From: an uncultured Lactobacillus sp.
GTDB taxonomy: Bacteria; Bacillota; Bacilli; Lactobacillales; Lactobacillaceae
Direction: 5' to 3'
Length of the DNA: 25,641 bases
Assembly (NCBI GenBank): GCA_946482425.1
Contig: CAMLRO010000017.1
Coordinates: 1 to 25,641 of the forward strand
A program made the position numbers and the translations under genes. Below, in pieces: positions 6,938 through 15,252 of the stretch. Position 1 is the stretch's first letter. Each line of letters opens with the position of its first letter. Below the pieces are notes generated by a model. It saw only the letters and a program-made list of their open reading frames with translations. It was not told the origin of the DNA and ran no database searches.

Positions 6938-7075
6938 CAGAATTTGAAAGATTTGTTATTTATGTAAATATGAATAAAATAAAGTTTATATTTTAGTTTG
7001 AGAAATATAGATTAATTAAAATGTCAGAATAGATAAAATATATGAAAATAGTAGTAATAACAATGTATCGATATA

Positions 7076-7312
7076 TTAGCCTGCGGCTTTGGGACTGTCA
7101 TGACCATACGAATTTTTAAGATTAATACGCCCGTTTCTTTTTTGACTAATTAGTTCGGTCTTTTCCTTTTGTGCCAAACTTTTTGCATATTCTAAAGCGT
7201 CAGCTTTGCGGTCAAAAGTTTTAGAGATTTTGTCGCTCCCGGCAATTTTAACAGCCCATTTGTCGCCGTGAGTAGTGACCCAAACATTTTTAGTGACTTC
7301 TGCCTTACCCAT
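7076..7312 (-). CDS. DUF2188 domain protein
   Basis: A 78-residue protein that matches the DUF2188 pattern. An N-terminal strand VWVTTHGDKWAVKIAG is followed by a helix with the repeated A-x-x-Y-A-K-S-L-A (DRKADALEYAKSLAQKEK) and the diagnostic end ELISQKRNGRINLKNSYGHD. Family members are small, soluble, widespread in firmicutes and without an established function. The start is supported by AGAGGTG eight bases upstream on the minus strand and a TATAAT -10 further up. The gene sits in a small patch of short genes downstream of the tRNA and is transcribed toward the 6468-6908 gene. Family assignment is firm. Confidence 0.88.
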   Translation of the reverse strand: MGKAEVTKNVWVTTHGDKWAVKIAGSDKISKTFDRKADALEYAKSLAQKEKTELISQKRNGRINLKNSYGHDSPKAAG

Positions 7313-7337
7313 AATTTATTCACCTCTTTTCAAAATC

Positions 7338-7343
7338 ATTATA
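7338..7343 (-). promoter_or_regulatory. -10 element for the DUF2188 gene
   Basis: TATAAT on the minus strand, 26 nt upstream of the start codon at 7312; no convincing -35 at the right distance. Confidence 0.5.
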
Positions 7344-7434
7344 CAGCGAATTGATATATAAAGTGAAAGAATAAACACTTTTATAAAGTAATTATTTGTT
7401 GAATTACTGTTCTAGAGCAATTGCTGCTATATAT

Positions 7435-7623
7435 TTAATATAAAGGCGATTCCAAAATTCGGATAACTAATAAGATAATTATTATGAATAGGATTAATGC
7501 TATTCCAAGTAAAATTCTTCTGCATTTGATTGTCCTTCTCTTGTCAAAAGCAAAGACAAAGCAAAAAGAGGCTACAATAATTAGTAAGCCTGTAATTAAC
7601 AATAATCTAAAATTATAATTCAT
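7435..7623 (-). CDS. Small hypothetical membrane protein with two helices
   Basis: I do not recognise this protein of about 62 residues. It has two hydrophobic segments (LLLITGLLIIVASFCFVFAF and a second one rich in I/L, ILLGIALILFIIIILLVI) separated by the basic loop DKRRTIKCRR. This predicts an integral membrane hairpin with the loop in the cytosol. The start chosen is ATG 7623 because GGTG lies seven bases upstream; an in-frame GTG at 7632 has no such site. No promoter is obvious and the gene lies divergent from wecB. Small size and absence of recognised homology leave real doubt, but the membrane topology is coherent. Confidence 0.5.
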   Translation of the reverse strand: MNYNFRLLLITGLLIIVASFCFVFAFDKRRTIKCRRILLGIALILFIIIILLVIRILESPLY

Positions 7624-7669
7624 TTTTTTCACCGGTTTCAGTCAAGGAAAGATGTTGAATAATATTAGC

Positions 7670-7698
7670 TTGTCTTTTTGGAGCTAATTTACTAATAT
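7670..7698 (+). promoter_or_regulatory. Promoter for the UDP-GlcNAc 2-epimerase gene, with overlapping dyad
   Basis: TTGTCT (7670-7675) and TAATAT (7693-7698) have a 17-nt spacer. ATTAGCT (7664-7670) and AGCTAAT (7682-7688) form a 7-bp inverted repeat spanning the -35 and spacer, a position suited to an operator. Confidence 0.6.
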
Positions 7699-7719
7699 AT
7701 TAATAAAATGGAGGAATTT

Positions 7720-8862
7720 ATGAGCAAAATTAAGGTAATGACGGTTTTTGGTACCAGACCGGAGGCTATAAAGATGTCGCCGTTGGTACAGAGACTAAAA
7801 AAAGATAATCGATTTGAAGAAGTTACGGTGGTGACAGCACAACACCGGGAAATGCTAGATCAGGTTCTTGATATATTTAAAATCAAGCCGGAGTATGACT
7901 TTAATATCATGAAGAAAAACCAAACTTTGGAGGGCGTCACAGCCAAGGTATTAATCGACATGACAAAAGTCTTAAAAGAAGTTAAACCAGATATTGTTTT
8001 GGTCCATGGAGATACAACCACCAGTTTTGCTGCCGGTTTGGCCAGCTTTTATAATAAATGTACCTTAGGTCACGTCGAGGCGGGACTGCGAACATGGAAT
8101 AAATATTCACCTTTTCCTGAAGAAATGAACAGGCAAATGACTGATGATTTAACTGATCTTTATTTTGCACCAACTGCGGTTAGCAAGCAAAACTTGATTA
8201 AAGAAAACCACAATTCTGACAATATTTTTATCACAGGTAATACAGCTATTGATGCTTTGAAAGAAACAGTTCAAGCTGATTACCATCATGAGGTTTTAGA
8301 CTTGATTAAACCCGGAAGCAAGATAGTTCTTGTGACCATGCACAGGCGGGAAAATCAGGGTGAACCTATGAGACGGGTTTTTAAGGTGATGAAACAGGTC
8401 GTAGACAACCATGATGATGTTGAAATTATTTATCCTGTTCATTTATCACCAAGTGTGCAAAAAGTCGCACACGAAATTTTAGGTAATGACTCGCGTATTC
8501 ATTTGATTGCCCCTTTAGATGTGGTTGATTTTCATAACTTAGCCAAATTAAGTTACTTCATTATGACAGATTCTGGAGGAGTTCAAGAAGAAGCTCCTGC
8601 TTTAAACAAGCCAGTTTTAGTTTTAAGAGATACTACAGAGAGACCAGAAGGTGTTAAAGCTGGTACACTCAAATTAGTGGGAACGCAAGTTGATAATGTC
8701 AGAAACGCAATGTTGGAATTACTTGAAAATAAAAAAGTTTACGACCAGATGGCCAATGCCAAGAACCCTTATGGTGATGGTCATGCATCAGAAAGAATAA
8801 TGGATGCTATTGCCTACTATTTTGCTCAAAATAAGGGTGAAAGACCAGCTGATTTTAAATGA
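7720..8862 (+). CDS. wecB: UDP-N-acetylglucosamine 2-epimerase (non-hydrolysing)
   Basis: Interconverts UDP-GlcNAc and UDP-ManNAc in the cytosol, supplying ManNAc for wall teichoic acid linkage units or other envelope glycans. The 380-residue protein shows every hallmark: GTRPEAIKM (11-19), HGDTTTSFAAG with D98, HVEAGLRT with E120, PFPEEMNRQ with E134, TGNTAIDAL, TMHRREN with H208, and DSGGVQEEAPAL plus RDTTERPEG near the C-terminus for UDP binding. An in-frame ATG at 7708 overlaps the Shine-Dalgarno GGAGGA (7710-7715), so ATG 7720 is the start. The gene is monocistronic with its own promoter and a strong terminator. Not embedded in a polysaccharide cluster, although a GtrA-family gene converges on it. 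mnaA is the alternative name in firmicutes. Confidence 0.95.
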   Translation: MSKIKVMTVFGTRPEAIKMSPLVQRLKKDNRFEEVTVVTAQHREMLDQVLDIFKIKPEYDFNIMKKNQTLEGVTAKVLIDMTKVLKEVKPDIVLVHGDTTTSFAAGLASFYNKCTLGHVEAGLRTWNKYSPFPEEMNRQMTDDLTDLYFAPTAVSKQNLIKENHNSDNIFITGNTAIDALKETVQADYHHEVLDLIKPGSKIVLVTMHRRENQGEPMRRVFKVMKQVVDNHDDVEIIYPVHLSPSVQKVAHEILGNDSRIHLIAPLDVVDFHNLAKLSYFIMTDSGGVQEEAPALNKPVLVLRDTTERPEGVKAGTLKLVGTQVDNVRNAMLELLENKKVYDQMANAKNPYGDGHASERIMDAIAYYFAQNKGERPADFK

Positions 8863-8884
8863 GCCGTCTAAATTTTATTACGCA

Positions 8885-8917
8885 AAAAGCCAAGAAAAAT
8901 TTTCTTGGCTTTTATTT
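8885..8917. terminator. Bidirectional terminator between wecB and the gtrA-like gene
   Basis: AAAAGCCAAGAAAA (8885-8898) pairs with TTTTCTTGGCTTTT (8900-8913). A/T tracts on both flanks let it act on both strands; the stop codon of the minus-strand GtrA gene lies inside its right arm. Confidence 0.9.
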
Positions 8918-9445
8918 ATCGTTTTTTTCTTTACGTGATTTAATTTTCTCTTTTGCTCGTGCAATCATGGTAGTTTCTTGAGCTTGAAAAACTGATCTCG
9001 TAGTCAGGTAATTAAAAATCCCCACTAAAATTTGATCAACAATTTTTACTAACAGTGCATCTAAATGAAGCCAGGACAATCCGACCAACATAATTAAACT
9101 GTCAGGGATAAGACTAATAATCCTATAGGTGAAAAAGACGACCAGCTTTTGCCAAGTTGAATGCTCCTCATCGACGTTATTGATAAAGACGGCCTTTTGG
9201 TTAAATACAAAAGAGGCGAGGTTAGAAACAATAAATGCAATAGTATTCGATACTAAAACAATGCTGTGCCACCATTTATGCAAAATCATAAACACCACAG
9301 TGTTGATTAGAGCCGCTATAAAACCAAAGATCATGTAAACAAATAAATTGCGATGTCTTTTGACTACATTTTGTGCTAAGCGGTGAATTTTAGGATCAGA
9401 CATTGAGTCGAATTTTTGTGAATCCGTTTTCTTATTCTTAACCAT
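8912..9445 (-). CDS. GtrA-family membrane protein
   Basis: A 177-residue protein with four predicted transmembrane helices between about residues 33 and 155 and polar basic ends (RAKEKIKSRKEKNDK at the C-terminus). The pattern F-x-x-x-G-F-I-A-A-L-I-N-T-V-V-F in helix 1, N-x-x-A-F-x-V-S-N-x-x-S-F-V-F-N in helix 2 and the final helix with F-N-Y-L-T-T-R are typical of GtrA proteins. These are thought to help move lipid-linked sugars (such as undecaprenyl-phosphate glucose) or glycosylate envelope polymers; the specific partner is not visible. The start overlaps the end of the flavodoxin gene by eight bases, so the two are co-translated. No glycosyltransferase gene adjoins it. Confidence 0.85.
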   Translation of the reverse strand: MVKNKKTDSQKFDSMSDPKIHRLAQNVVKRHRNLFVYMIFGFIAALINTVVFMILHKWWHSIVLVSNTIAFIVSNLASFVFNQKAVFINNVDEEHSTWQKLVVFFTYRIISLIPDSLIMLVGLSWLHLDALLVKIVDQILVGIFNYLTTRSVFQAQETTMIARAKEKIKSRKEKNDK

Positions 9446-9884
9446 TTAATAGATCAGCCATTTCCTTAGCTGCATTATCAATTGCTTTTATATCATCATC
9501 ATTCGGGGCATTTTCAATTGTAACAGGTTTTGTCACTTCTTTTGCTCCAACTTGCTTAAACATTTTTTCAAAATCAAAGACATTTTCGCAAAAATGATCG
9601 GCATACATCATGTCACCGCTACCCATCACGGCAAAATATTTCCCACTTAAGTCTAAATCTTTTAGTTGATCATAAAAGTCTGCAATGTCGTCGGTCATAG
9701 TGCCTTCGCCATAGGTATAAGTAATAAAGATGCACAAATCACTTGATAAGTAATCACTGGCGTCAGTAAATTCAGCTTCGCTTGTTTCAACATCAAAGCC
9801 CAAATCCTGCAAATCTTCTTCCAGAATATCTGCCATATCTGCATCGTTGCCAGTCATACTTGCATAGACTATTCTAGCTTTCAT
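9438..9884 (-). CDS. Flavodoxin
   Basis: A 148-residue short-chain flavodoxin, a soluble FMN electron carrier. The phosphate loop is SMTGNDADMA right after the first strand ARIVYA (the last Thr of the usual T-x-T-G-N-T is Asp here). The FMN-flanking loops are ITYTYGEGTMTDD and VMGSGDMMYADHFC. The protein is strongly acidic, as is usual. In-frame codons upstream (to 9902) would add six residues, but the first strand begins right at MKARIVYA, and AAAGG lies ten bases upstream of ATG 9884. It is the first gene of a two-gene unit with the gtrA-like gene, a pairing without obvious biochemical logic. The electron donor and acceptor are not identifiable. Confidence 0.92.
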   Translation of the reverse strand: MKARIVYASMTGNDADMADILEEDLQDLGFDVETSEAEFTDASDYLSSDLCIFITYTYGEGTMTDDIADFYDQLKDLDLSGKYFAVMGSGDMMYADHFCENVFDFEKMFKQVGAKEVTKPVTIENAPNDDDIKAIDNAAKEMADLLNG

Positions 9885-9922
9885 TAAATTCATACCTTTC
9901 ACAAAAACTAATTCATCAAAAC

Positions 9923-9928
9923 ATTATA
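9923..9928 (-). promoter_or_regulatory. -10 element for flavodoxin-gtrA
   Basis: TATAAT on the minus strand, 39 nt before the flavodoxin ATG; the -35 at 17 nt distance would be TTCATT, a weak match. Confidence 0.5.
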
Positions 9929-9978
9929 CCTAATTTTGCGTAATTAATGAAATTCTTTAGTAAACTTTTAAAAAACGC

Positions 9979-9984
9979 TATAAT
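9979..9984 (+). promoter_or_regulatory. -10 element for the methionine aminopeptidase gene
   Basis: TATAAT 37 nt before the TTG start; the -35 at 17 nt distance (TTTAGT, 9956-9961) is weak. It is divergent from the flavodoxin promoter. Confidence 0.55.
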
Positions 9985-10020
9985 GTAATCAAACATCATT
10001 TAATAGAGGAGAATTTAAAT

Positions 10021-10848
10021 TTGATTACAATTAAATCCATTAGAGAGTTAAAGGGTATGCAGGCTTCAGGCCGATTATTAGCATCAATGTTTGAGGGCCT
10101 GCGAGACGTGATTAAACCTGGAATTACCACTTGGTCAATTGAAGAATTTTGTCAAGATTTTGTCAAAAGTCGTGGTGGCAGGTTGTCAGAGCAAGGCTTT
10201 GAGGGTTATAAATATGGGACATGTATTTCTGTTAATGATCAAATAGCCCACGCTACGCCACGTAAAGACACAGTTTTAAAAGAAGGCGATTTGGTTAAGG
10301 TTGATGTGACTTGCAATCTCAATGGCTTTGAAACAGACTCTTGCACAACTTACCCAGTAGGTGAAATTTCTCAAGCTGATCAGGATTTGATGGATACAAC
10401 TAAAAAAGCCATGTACTTGGGTATTGATCAGGCAGTTTTAGGTAATCGCATTGGAGACATCGGAGCCGCAATACAGCATTTTGTAGAAGATGAACATCAC
10501 TATGGCGACGTTAAAGAATTAGTCGGTCATGGCATCCAGCCAAGTATTCACGAAGATCCGGAAGTACCACATTGGGGTAAGGCAGGGCACGGATTAAGAC
10601 TGCGTGAAGGAATGACTATTACTTGTGAACCAATGGTTGAAGCCGGTGGTGACTGGCGCATTGTAGAAAAAAGCGTTTCTGATCCTAAAGATGATTGGGT
10701 CTTTTACGCTACACCGGATGGCTCAAAATCAGCTCAATTTGAACATACTTTTGCAATTACTAAAGACGGTCCTAAAATTTTAACGCTGCAAAAGCCATAC
10801 GACGGCTACGAAAAGTACTTACCACATTTTGACGAAATGGATGACTAA
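10021..10848 (+). CDS. map: Methionine aminopeptidase, type I
   Basis: Removes the N-terminal methionine from nascent proteins in the cytosol. The 275-residue pita-bread fold carries the five metal ligands D95 (KVDVTC), D106 (ETDSC), H170 (VGHG), E203 (TCEPM) and E241 (QFEHT), and H77 in AHATP at the active site. The start is TTG 10021: AGGAGA lies eight bases upstream and the protein then opens directly with ITIKSIRELKGMQASG, the normal N-terminus. The last 25 residues (KPYDGYEKYLPHFDEMDD region) form a short acidic extension. Five bases separate it from the YihY-type gene, so they probably share a transcript. As usual for lactobacilli it is away from the ribosomal protein operon. Confidence 0.95.
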   Translation: MITIKSIRELKGMQASGRLLASMFEGLRDVIKPGITTWSIEEFCQDFVKSRGGRLSEQGFEGYKYGTCISVNDQIAHATPRKDTVLKEGDLVKVDVTCNLNGFETDSCTTYPVGEISQADQDLMDTTKKAMYLGIDQAVLGNRIGDIGAAIQHFVEDEHHYGDVKELVGHGIQPSIHEDPEVPHWGKAGHGLRLREGMTITCEPMVEAGGDWRIVEKSVSDPKDDWVFYATPDGSKSAQFEHTFAITKDGPKILTLQKPYDGYEKYLPHFDEMDD

Positions 10849-10853
10849 ATTGC

Positions 10854-11771
10854 ATGGGTAAAAAAGCTGAGGCAATCAGGAAACGCTCTTTTTTATTTTA
10901 TAAAACTGTTTCCTTGAAATTTACTCAAGGTGAAGTTTTGACAAGCGCAATTGCGATTGCTTACTACGTTTTGTTTTCGATATTTCCGTTAATTATTATT
11001 ATCGGAAATATTTTGCCGTTATTTAATATTAATACTGAACCGATTGCCAGTTATTTAAAACTAATTTTTCCAGATAAAATTGCTAAATTTATTATGCCGA
11101 TAATTAACTCATTATTGAAAAGAAAATCAAGTGGGTATATTTCATTTGGTATTATATTGGCTCTATGGTCAGTTTCTTCGTTAGTTAATGCTATTAGAAT
11201 TGGTATGAATCGGGTTTATGGTGTTCGTGCACAAGAATTAAAGCAAAAATGGCAGGTTACTGTTTGGACAAGATCTATTACTATTATGTTGACCAACCTC
11301 ATGATTATAGTATTTGCCTTGCTTAATTTAACTTTGATTTTTGGTCAGCAGGTGCTGGAATTTCTACGACCAATTTTCTCCTTTTCTGTTGGCGAAATTG
11401 AGAAAATTTTTAGTTATCGCTATCCTGTCATTATAATCACGATGATGGGTTCGTTATATTACGTCAATTACTTTTTACCTAACATCAAATTAAAGAAAAA
11501 AGTTATTTGGCCAGGTGTTTTTACTACTTTATGCGGGTGGATCATTCTTTCCTGGCTTTTTAGTTTCTATCTGCATCATTTTCGTATTAGCTGGGAAAAC
11601 TATGGCATTATCGGTACTTTTATTATTTTTATGTTGTGGTTGAATATTTCCTCAATTCTCTTTTTACTGGGGACATGTGTAAATGCTGCAATAGTGACAC
11701 TAAATTATGGAGAAGTACACTATTCAGTGGGTCGCTTAGCTGAATATATTCAAAGAAAGCGCAGTCATTAA
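10854..11771 (+). CDS. YihY/BrkB-family (UPF0761) membrane protein
   Basis: A 305-residue integral membrane protein with about six transmembrane helices. It matches the YihY/virulence-factor-BrkB family: an amphipathic N-terminus (KTVSLKFTQGEVLTSAIAIA), YYVLFSIFPLIIIIGNILPL in helix 1, the LWSVSSLVNAIRIGMNRVYG segment that is the family's best-conserved stretch, and WENYGIIGTFIIFMLWLNISS near the end. The family was once called ribonuclease BN by mistake; its true function is unknown. The gene starts five bases after map with only a weak GGATG upstream, so it probably depends on translational coupling. A short A/T hairpin follows. Confidence 0.88.
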   Translation: MGKKAEAIRKRSFLFYKTVSLKFTQGEVLTSAIAIAYYVLFSIFPLIIIIGNILPLFNINTEPIASYLKLIFPDKIAKFIMPIINSLLKRKSSGYISFGIILALWSVSSLVNAIRIGMNRVYGVRAQELKQKWQVTVWTRSITIMLTNLMIIVFALLNLTLIFGQQVLEFLRPIFSFSVGEIEKIFSYRYPVIIITMMGSLYYVNYFLPNIKLKKKVIWPGVFTTLCGWIILSWLFSFYLHHFRISWENYGIIGTFIIFMLWLNISSILFLLGTCVNAAIVTLNYGEVHYSVGRLAEYIQRKRSH

Positions 11772-11796
11772 AAATTGGCGCATTCAATTTTATTTT
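11771..11796 (+). terminator. Weak terminator after the YihY gene
   Basis: AAAATTG (11771-11777) pairs with CAATTTT (11785-11791) over a 7-nt loop and is followed by ATTTT. The A/T-rich stem makes it weak. Confidence 0.45.
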
Positions 11797-11836
11797 GGTA
11801 TATTAGTTTTATGATTTTAAAGAAAGCGTAAAAAAT

Positions 11837-12730
11837 ATGAAAGTAAGAAAAGCAATTATTCCTGCAGCTGGTCTGGGTACTAGGTTTATGCCGGTAACTA
11901 AAGCAATGCCCAAGGAAATGTTGCCGATTGTCGACAAACCAACTATTCAATTTATTGTTGAAGAGGCCAAAAAATCTGGTATTGAAGACATTTTGATTGT
12001 CACTGGAAAAAATAAGCGCTCGATTGAAGATCATTTTGACTCCAATCCTGAACTTGAACAAAATCTGCAGGAAAAAGGTAAGACTAGTCTGCTTAAAATG
12101 TCGCAAGAAATTACTCACCTGGGAATTAATATTTATTATACTCGTCAGCCTTATCCAGCAGGTTTGGGGGATGCAATTGCCCGTGGACGTAGTTTTATTG
12201 GGAATGAACCATTTGTTGTTATGCTGGGCGATGACCTGATGATGGACAAAGAACCGTTAACCAAGCAATTGATTGACCGCTATAACGATACGAATGCGTC
12301 AACAATTGCCGTTATGCCGGTACCCCATAAAGAGGTTTATAAATATGGCATAATTGAACCGGATAGTGAAATTGCACCTGGCTTAATAAATGTTAAATCT
12401 TTTGTAGAAAAGCCAGAAGTAGACAAGGCTCCGAGTGATTATGCCATTATTGGTCGTTATCTTTTAACTCCAGAAATTTTTCCAATTTTGGCTAAGCAAA
12501 AACCAGATAAAGGTGGGGAGATTCAATTAACTGATGCGATTGATACCATGAATAAAACGCAACGCGTTTTAGCCCATGTCTTTAAGGGAACCCGTCACGA
12601 TGTCGGTAATAAAGAAAGTTACTTGGAAACCTCAATTGAGTATGGCTTAAAACATCCGGAAACTAAGGATGCATTGCGTAAATACATAATTGACTTAGGA
12701 AAGAAATTAGAAGAACAAAATCAACAATAA
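11837..12730 (+). CDS. galU: UTP-glucose-1-phosphate uridylyltransferase
   Basis: Makes UDP-glucose from UTP and glucose-1-phosphate, the precursor for glycolipids, teichoic acid decoration, exopolysaccharide and galactose metabolism. The 297-residue cytosolic enzyme shows the nucleotidyltransferase signature [20 protein letters not shown] (10-29), the metal/UTP site GDDLMMD (131-137), the sugar-binding [20 protein letters not shown], and [11 protein letters not shown] of bacterial GalU enzymes. Length is typical. A TATGAT -10 lies at 11810-11815 without a clear -35, and the Shine-Dalgarno (AAAGAAAG) is poor. A terminator follows, so it is a single-gene unit. Confidence 0.96.
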   Translation: MKVRKAIIPAAGLGTRFMPVTKAMPKEMLPIVDKPTIQFIVEEAKKSGIEDILIVTGKNKRSIEDHFDSNPELEQNLQEKGKTSLLKMSQEITHLGINIYYTRQPYPAGLGDAIARGRSFIGNEPFVVMLGDDLMMDKEPLTKQLIDRYNDTNASTIAVMPVPHKEVYKYGIIEPDSEIAPGLINVKSFVEKPEVDKAPSDYAIIGRYLLTPEIFPILAKQKPDKGGEIQLTDAIDTMNKTQRVLAHVFKGTRHDVGNKESYLETSIEYGLKHPETKDALRKYIIDLGKKLEEQNQQ

Positions 12731-12748
12731 CAAATAAATTATGCAATT

Positions 12749-12780
12749 AAAGGAACCATCATTTAATGGTTTCTTTTTTT
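12749..12780 (+). terminator. Rho-independent terminator after galU
   Basis: AAAGGAACCAT (12749-12759) pairs with ATGGTTTCTTT (from 12766) with one G-T wobble and a 6-nt loop, running into a long T-tract. Confidence 0.9.
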
Positions 12781-12876
12781 ATGTAAAATTTTTCTTAATG
12801 TCGGACTAATTACTGTCTTCGAGTAGAAAATTTTTGTATCATGCGACTTGAAACTTTTAGCTAGGGGATAGGTTAA

Positions 12877-14025
12877 ATGAAAGATATATACATTGTTGCA
12901 GCTAAAAGAACTCCTTTTGGTCGCTATCATGGGTTATGGGCTGAAAAAAATGCAATAGATTTAGGAGAGTTAGCCTTAAGAGAAACGTTAAAAAGCATTA
13001 ATCTGCCTGCTGAAAAACTAGACGCCTTATTTATGGGTAATGTTTTGGGTGCTGGTTTAGGACAAAATATGGCGCGGCAAATTGCTTTGAATACGGGTAT
13101 GAGCCCTAAAAGCAGCAGCGTGACAATTAATGAAGTCTGTGGTTCAAGTCTAAAAGCTCTCAGACTGGCTCAAGGACAGATGGAACTGGGCGACTTTGAT
13201 CTGGTAGCTGTTGGTGGTGCCGAAAGCATGTCGAATGCTGTTTATTTAACAGAGGACAAAGAAAAGCCGCATTTTCAAAGTGAAATGCTGCAAAATGGCC
13301 TCATTGATGCTTTTTCTCATGAGCATATGGGTTTAACGGCTGAAAATGTGGCAGAAAAATATGGGGTTACGCGCGCAGAAATGGATGAATATAGTCTAAA
13401 TTCGCATCGCAAAGCAGTTGAAATTGTTCAGCAAAACTTTTTTCAAGATGAAATAATTGGCGTAGAAGTAGACGGTAAAATGATCCAGCAGGACGAAACA
13501 ATTCGAGCTGATACTAATTTAGCAGCACTGAGCCAGTTAAAACCTGTTTTTAAGAAAAATGGTTTAGTTACAGCTGGCAATTCTTCGCCCTTAAGTGATG
13601 GTGCCAGTATGATTATTTTGGCAAGCGCAGAAAAAGTAAAGGAACTCAAACTGCAACCTCTGGCGCGGTTGGGATCGTTTGCTGAATCTGGTACTGATCC
13701 GGCATACATGGGTGTAGCACCATATTTTGCAGTGGAAAAATTATTACAAAAAACAAACAATACCATTAATGATTATGATGTAATCGAAGTTAATGAAGCT
13801 TTCGCTGCACCTAGCGTTGTCTTAGCTCGAGAACTCCGAATTCCACCTGCCAAACTAAACATTTTTGGTGGAGCAATTGCACTAGGTCATCCTCTTGCTG
13901 CTACCGGAACCCGTTTAGTAGGAACAGCCGTCAATATTATGAATCATATCAATGGTCACAAGGCTTTGGTAACTCTTTGTATTGGTGGCGGACAAGCAAT
14001 TGCATATGAAATAGAGAAATTGTAA
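12877..14025 (+). CDS. Acetyl-CoA acetyltransferase (biosynthetic thiolase)
   Basis: Condenses two acetyl-CoA into acetoacetyl-CoA, the first step of the mevalonate pathway. The 382-residue thiolase shows the nucleophile C88 in NEVCGSSLKAL, the N-E-A-F-A loop, the catalytic H338 in GGAIALGHPLAATG and the acid/base C368 in CIGGGQ. It begins right at the first strand (DIYIVAAKRTPFG) after AGGGGATAGG. No good promoter was identified; TATCAT at 12837-12842 is a possible -10. Its stop is directly followed by the ATG of HMG-CoA reductase with no spacer, so the three mevalonate genes form one operon. Family and role are firm from motifs plus context; mvaC, thlA and atoB are all in use as names, so no symbol is given. 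Confidence 0.95.
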   Translation: MKDIYIVAAKRTPFGRYHGLWAEKNAIDLGELALRETLKSINLPAEKLDALFMGNVLGAGLGQNMARQIALNTGMSPKSSSVTINEVCGSSLKALRLAQGQMELGDFDLVAVGGAESMSNAVYLTEDKEKPHFQSEMLQNGLIDAFSHEHMGLTAENVAEKYGVTRAEMDEYSLNSHRKAVEIVQQNFFQDEIIGVEVDGKMIQQDETIRADTNLAALSQLKPVFKKNGLVTAGNSSPLSDGASMIILASAEKVKELKLQPLARLGSFAESGTDPAYMGVAPYFAVEKLLQKTNNTINDYDVIEVNEAFAAPSVVLARELRIPPAKLNIFGGAIALGHPLAATGTRLVGTAVNIMNHINGHKALVTLCIGGGQAIAYEIEKL

Positions 14026-15252
14026 ATGAAGTTTTATAAGTTAGCACCAGAAAAAAGACGAGAAATGCTGCAAAAACAGGGAATTAAACTGGATCAAGTT
14101 GACTCTCAGGTTTTGCATGATTTGGATTTATTAAGTGAAAATGTAATTGGTCAATTACGTTTACCTGTTGGTTTAGCACAAAACTTATTGGTTAATGGTC
14201 AAAATTACCAAGTGCCAATGGTGACCGAAGAAGCCTCGGTAGTTGCTGCGGCTAATAATGGCGCTGGTATCGTTGCAAAAGCTGGTGGTTTTACGGGAAC
14301 CAGTCAGCGAGACGGTATTTGGGGTCAAATTGTGATGCAGGTGGCTGAAAATTTCGAGGTCTCTAACTTGCAAGAAATATTGCCTGCTCTTATAAAAAAG
14401 ACAAATACCTATTTTGCCAGTCTTGTAAGTCATGGCGGTGGAGTCCGTAAAATAGAACTTAAGCAAATAAATGATTTGCTTTATATAAAAGTATTAGTTG
14501 ATCCCGCGGAGGCGATGGGCGCCAACAAGGTAAATTCTATTTTAGAATTTATGGCAAATGAGTTAGACGATTTTGCTGGCATTAAACAAAAATTATTTGC
14601 CATTTTGTCAAATTATCCTAGCCAAATCACAACGGTCAAGGCTGCAATTCCTGTTAATTTAATTGGTGGAACAGAAACTGCTCGGAAAATTGTTTTATTA
14701 AGTCGAATTGGTCAGGACGATCCAATGAGAGCCGTTACCAATAACAAAGGGATCATGAATGGAGTTGATGCTGTTTTACTGGCAACTGGAAACGATACTC
14801 GCGCAGTAGAGGCAGCTTGTGGTGTTTTTGCAAGTAAAAAAGGCACCTACGCCAGTCTCAGCAAATGGCAGCTTGAAAATGAAAATCTTGTCGGAAAACT
14901 CAGCATTCCCTTGCCAATTGGAACTGTGGGCGGCTCAATTAATACCAGAAAAGATGTTAGGCAAAATTACCGTATTTTGGGCGAAAAAATTACTGCAGAA
15001 CAATTAGCTAATATTATTGCTGCCATTGGTTTAGCCAATAATTTAGCAGCACTACTGGCAATTTCTACCAAGGGAATACAAGCAGGACACATGAAACTGC
15101 AAGCCAGAAATATTGTGGCAGTTTTAGATGCTACTACTGCCGAGAAAAAAGTAGTATTTCAAAAAATTATAAATAGCAAAAAATACAGTCAATCTGCAGC
15201 CAAAGAATTTTTAAAAGAAATCAGAGAGGAAAATAATGCAAGTCGGAATTGA
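14026..15252 (+). CDS. mvaA: HMG-CoA reductase, class II
   Basis: Reduces HMG-CoA to mevalonate, the committed step toward isopentenyl diphosphate. The 408-residue protein has the class II (bacterial) layout without a membrane domain. ENVIGQLRLPVGLA (39-52) is the ENVIG segment, MVTEEASVVAAANNG carries the catalytic Glu (E68/E69), NKGIMNGVDA holds K241, ATGNDTRAVEA holds D257, and IQAGHMKLQARN holds the mobile-tail histidine H355. Start ATG 14026 abuts the thiolase stop. The last 17 bases overlap the start of HMG-CoA synthase in another frame, whose ribosome binding site lies within this gene. Cofactor choice (NADH or NADPH) is not judged here. Confidence 0.96.
   Translation: MKFYKLAPEKRREMLQKQGIKLDQVDSQVLHDLDLLSENVIGQLRLPVGLAQNLLVNGQNYQVPMVTEEASVVAAANNGAGIVAKAGGFTGTSQRDGIWGQIVMQVAENFEVSNLQEILPALIKKTNTYFASLVSHGGGVRKIELKQINDLLYIKVLVDPAEAMGANKVNSILEFMANELDDFAGIKQKLFAILSNYPSQITTVKAAIPVNLIGGTETARKIVLLSRIGQDDPMRAVTNNKGIMNGVDAVLLATGNDTRAVEAACGVFASKKGTYASLSKWQLENENLVGKLSIPLPIGTVGGSINTRKDVRQNYRILGEKITAEQLANIIAAIGLANNLAALLAISTKGIQAGHMKLQARNIVAVLDATTAEKKVVFQKIINSKKYSQSAAKEFLKEIREENNASRN

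Noticed and set aside
7399..7411. GAAT-N4-GTTC, a degenerate LexA-like dyad
   Set aside because: One half-site is mismatched and it lies at the 3' side of a small minus-strand gene, not at a promoter.
11768..12118. 116-codon open frame opposite galU
   Set aside because: It lies wholly antisense to the start of a certain galU gene, has no ribosome binding site and an implausible Phe/Asn/His-rich composition.
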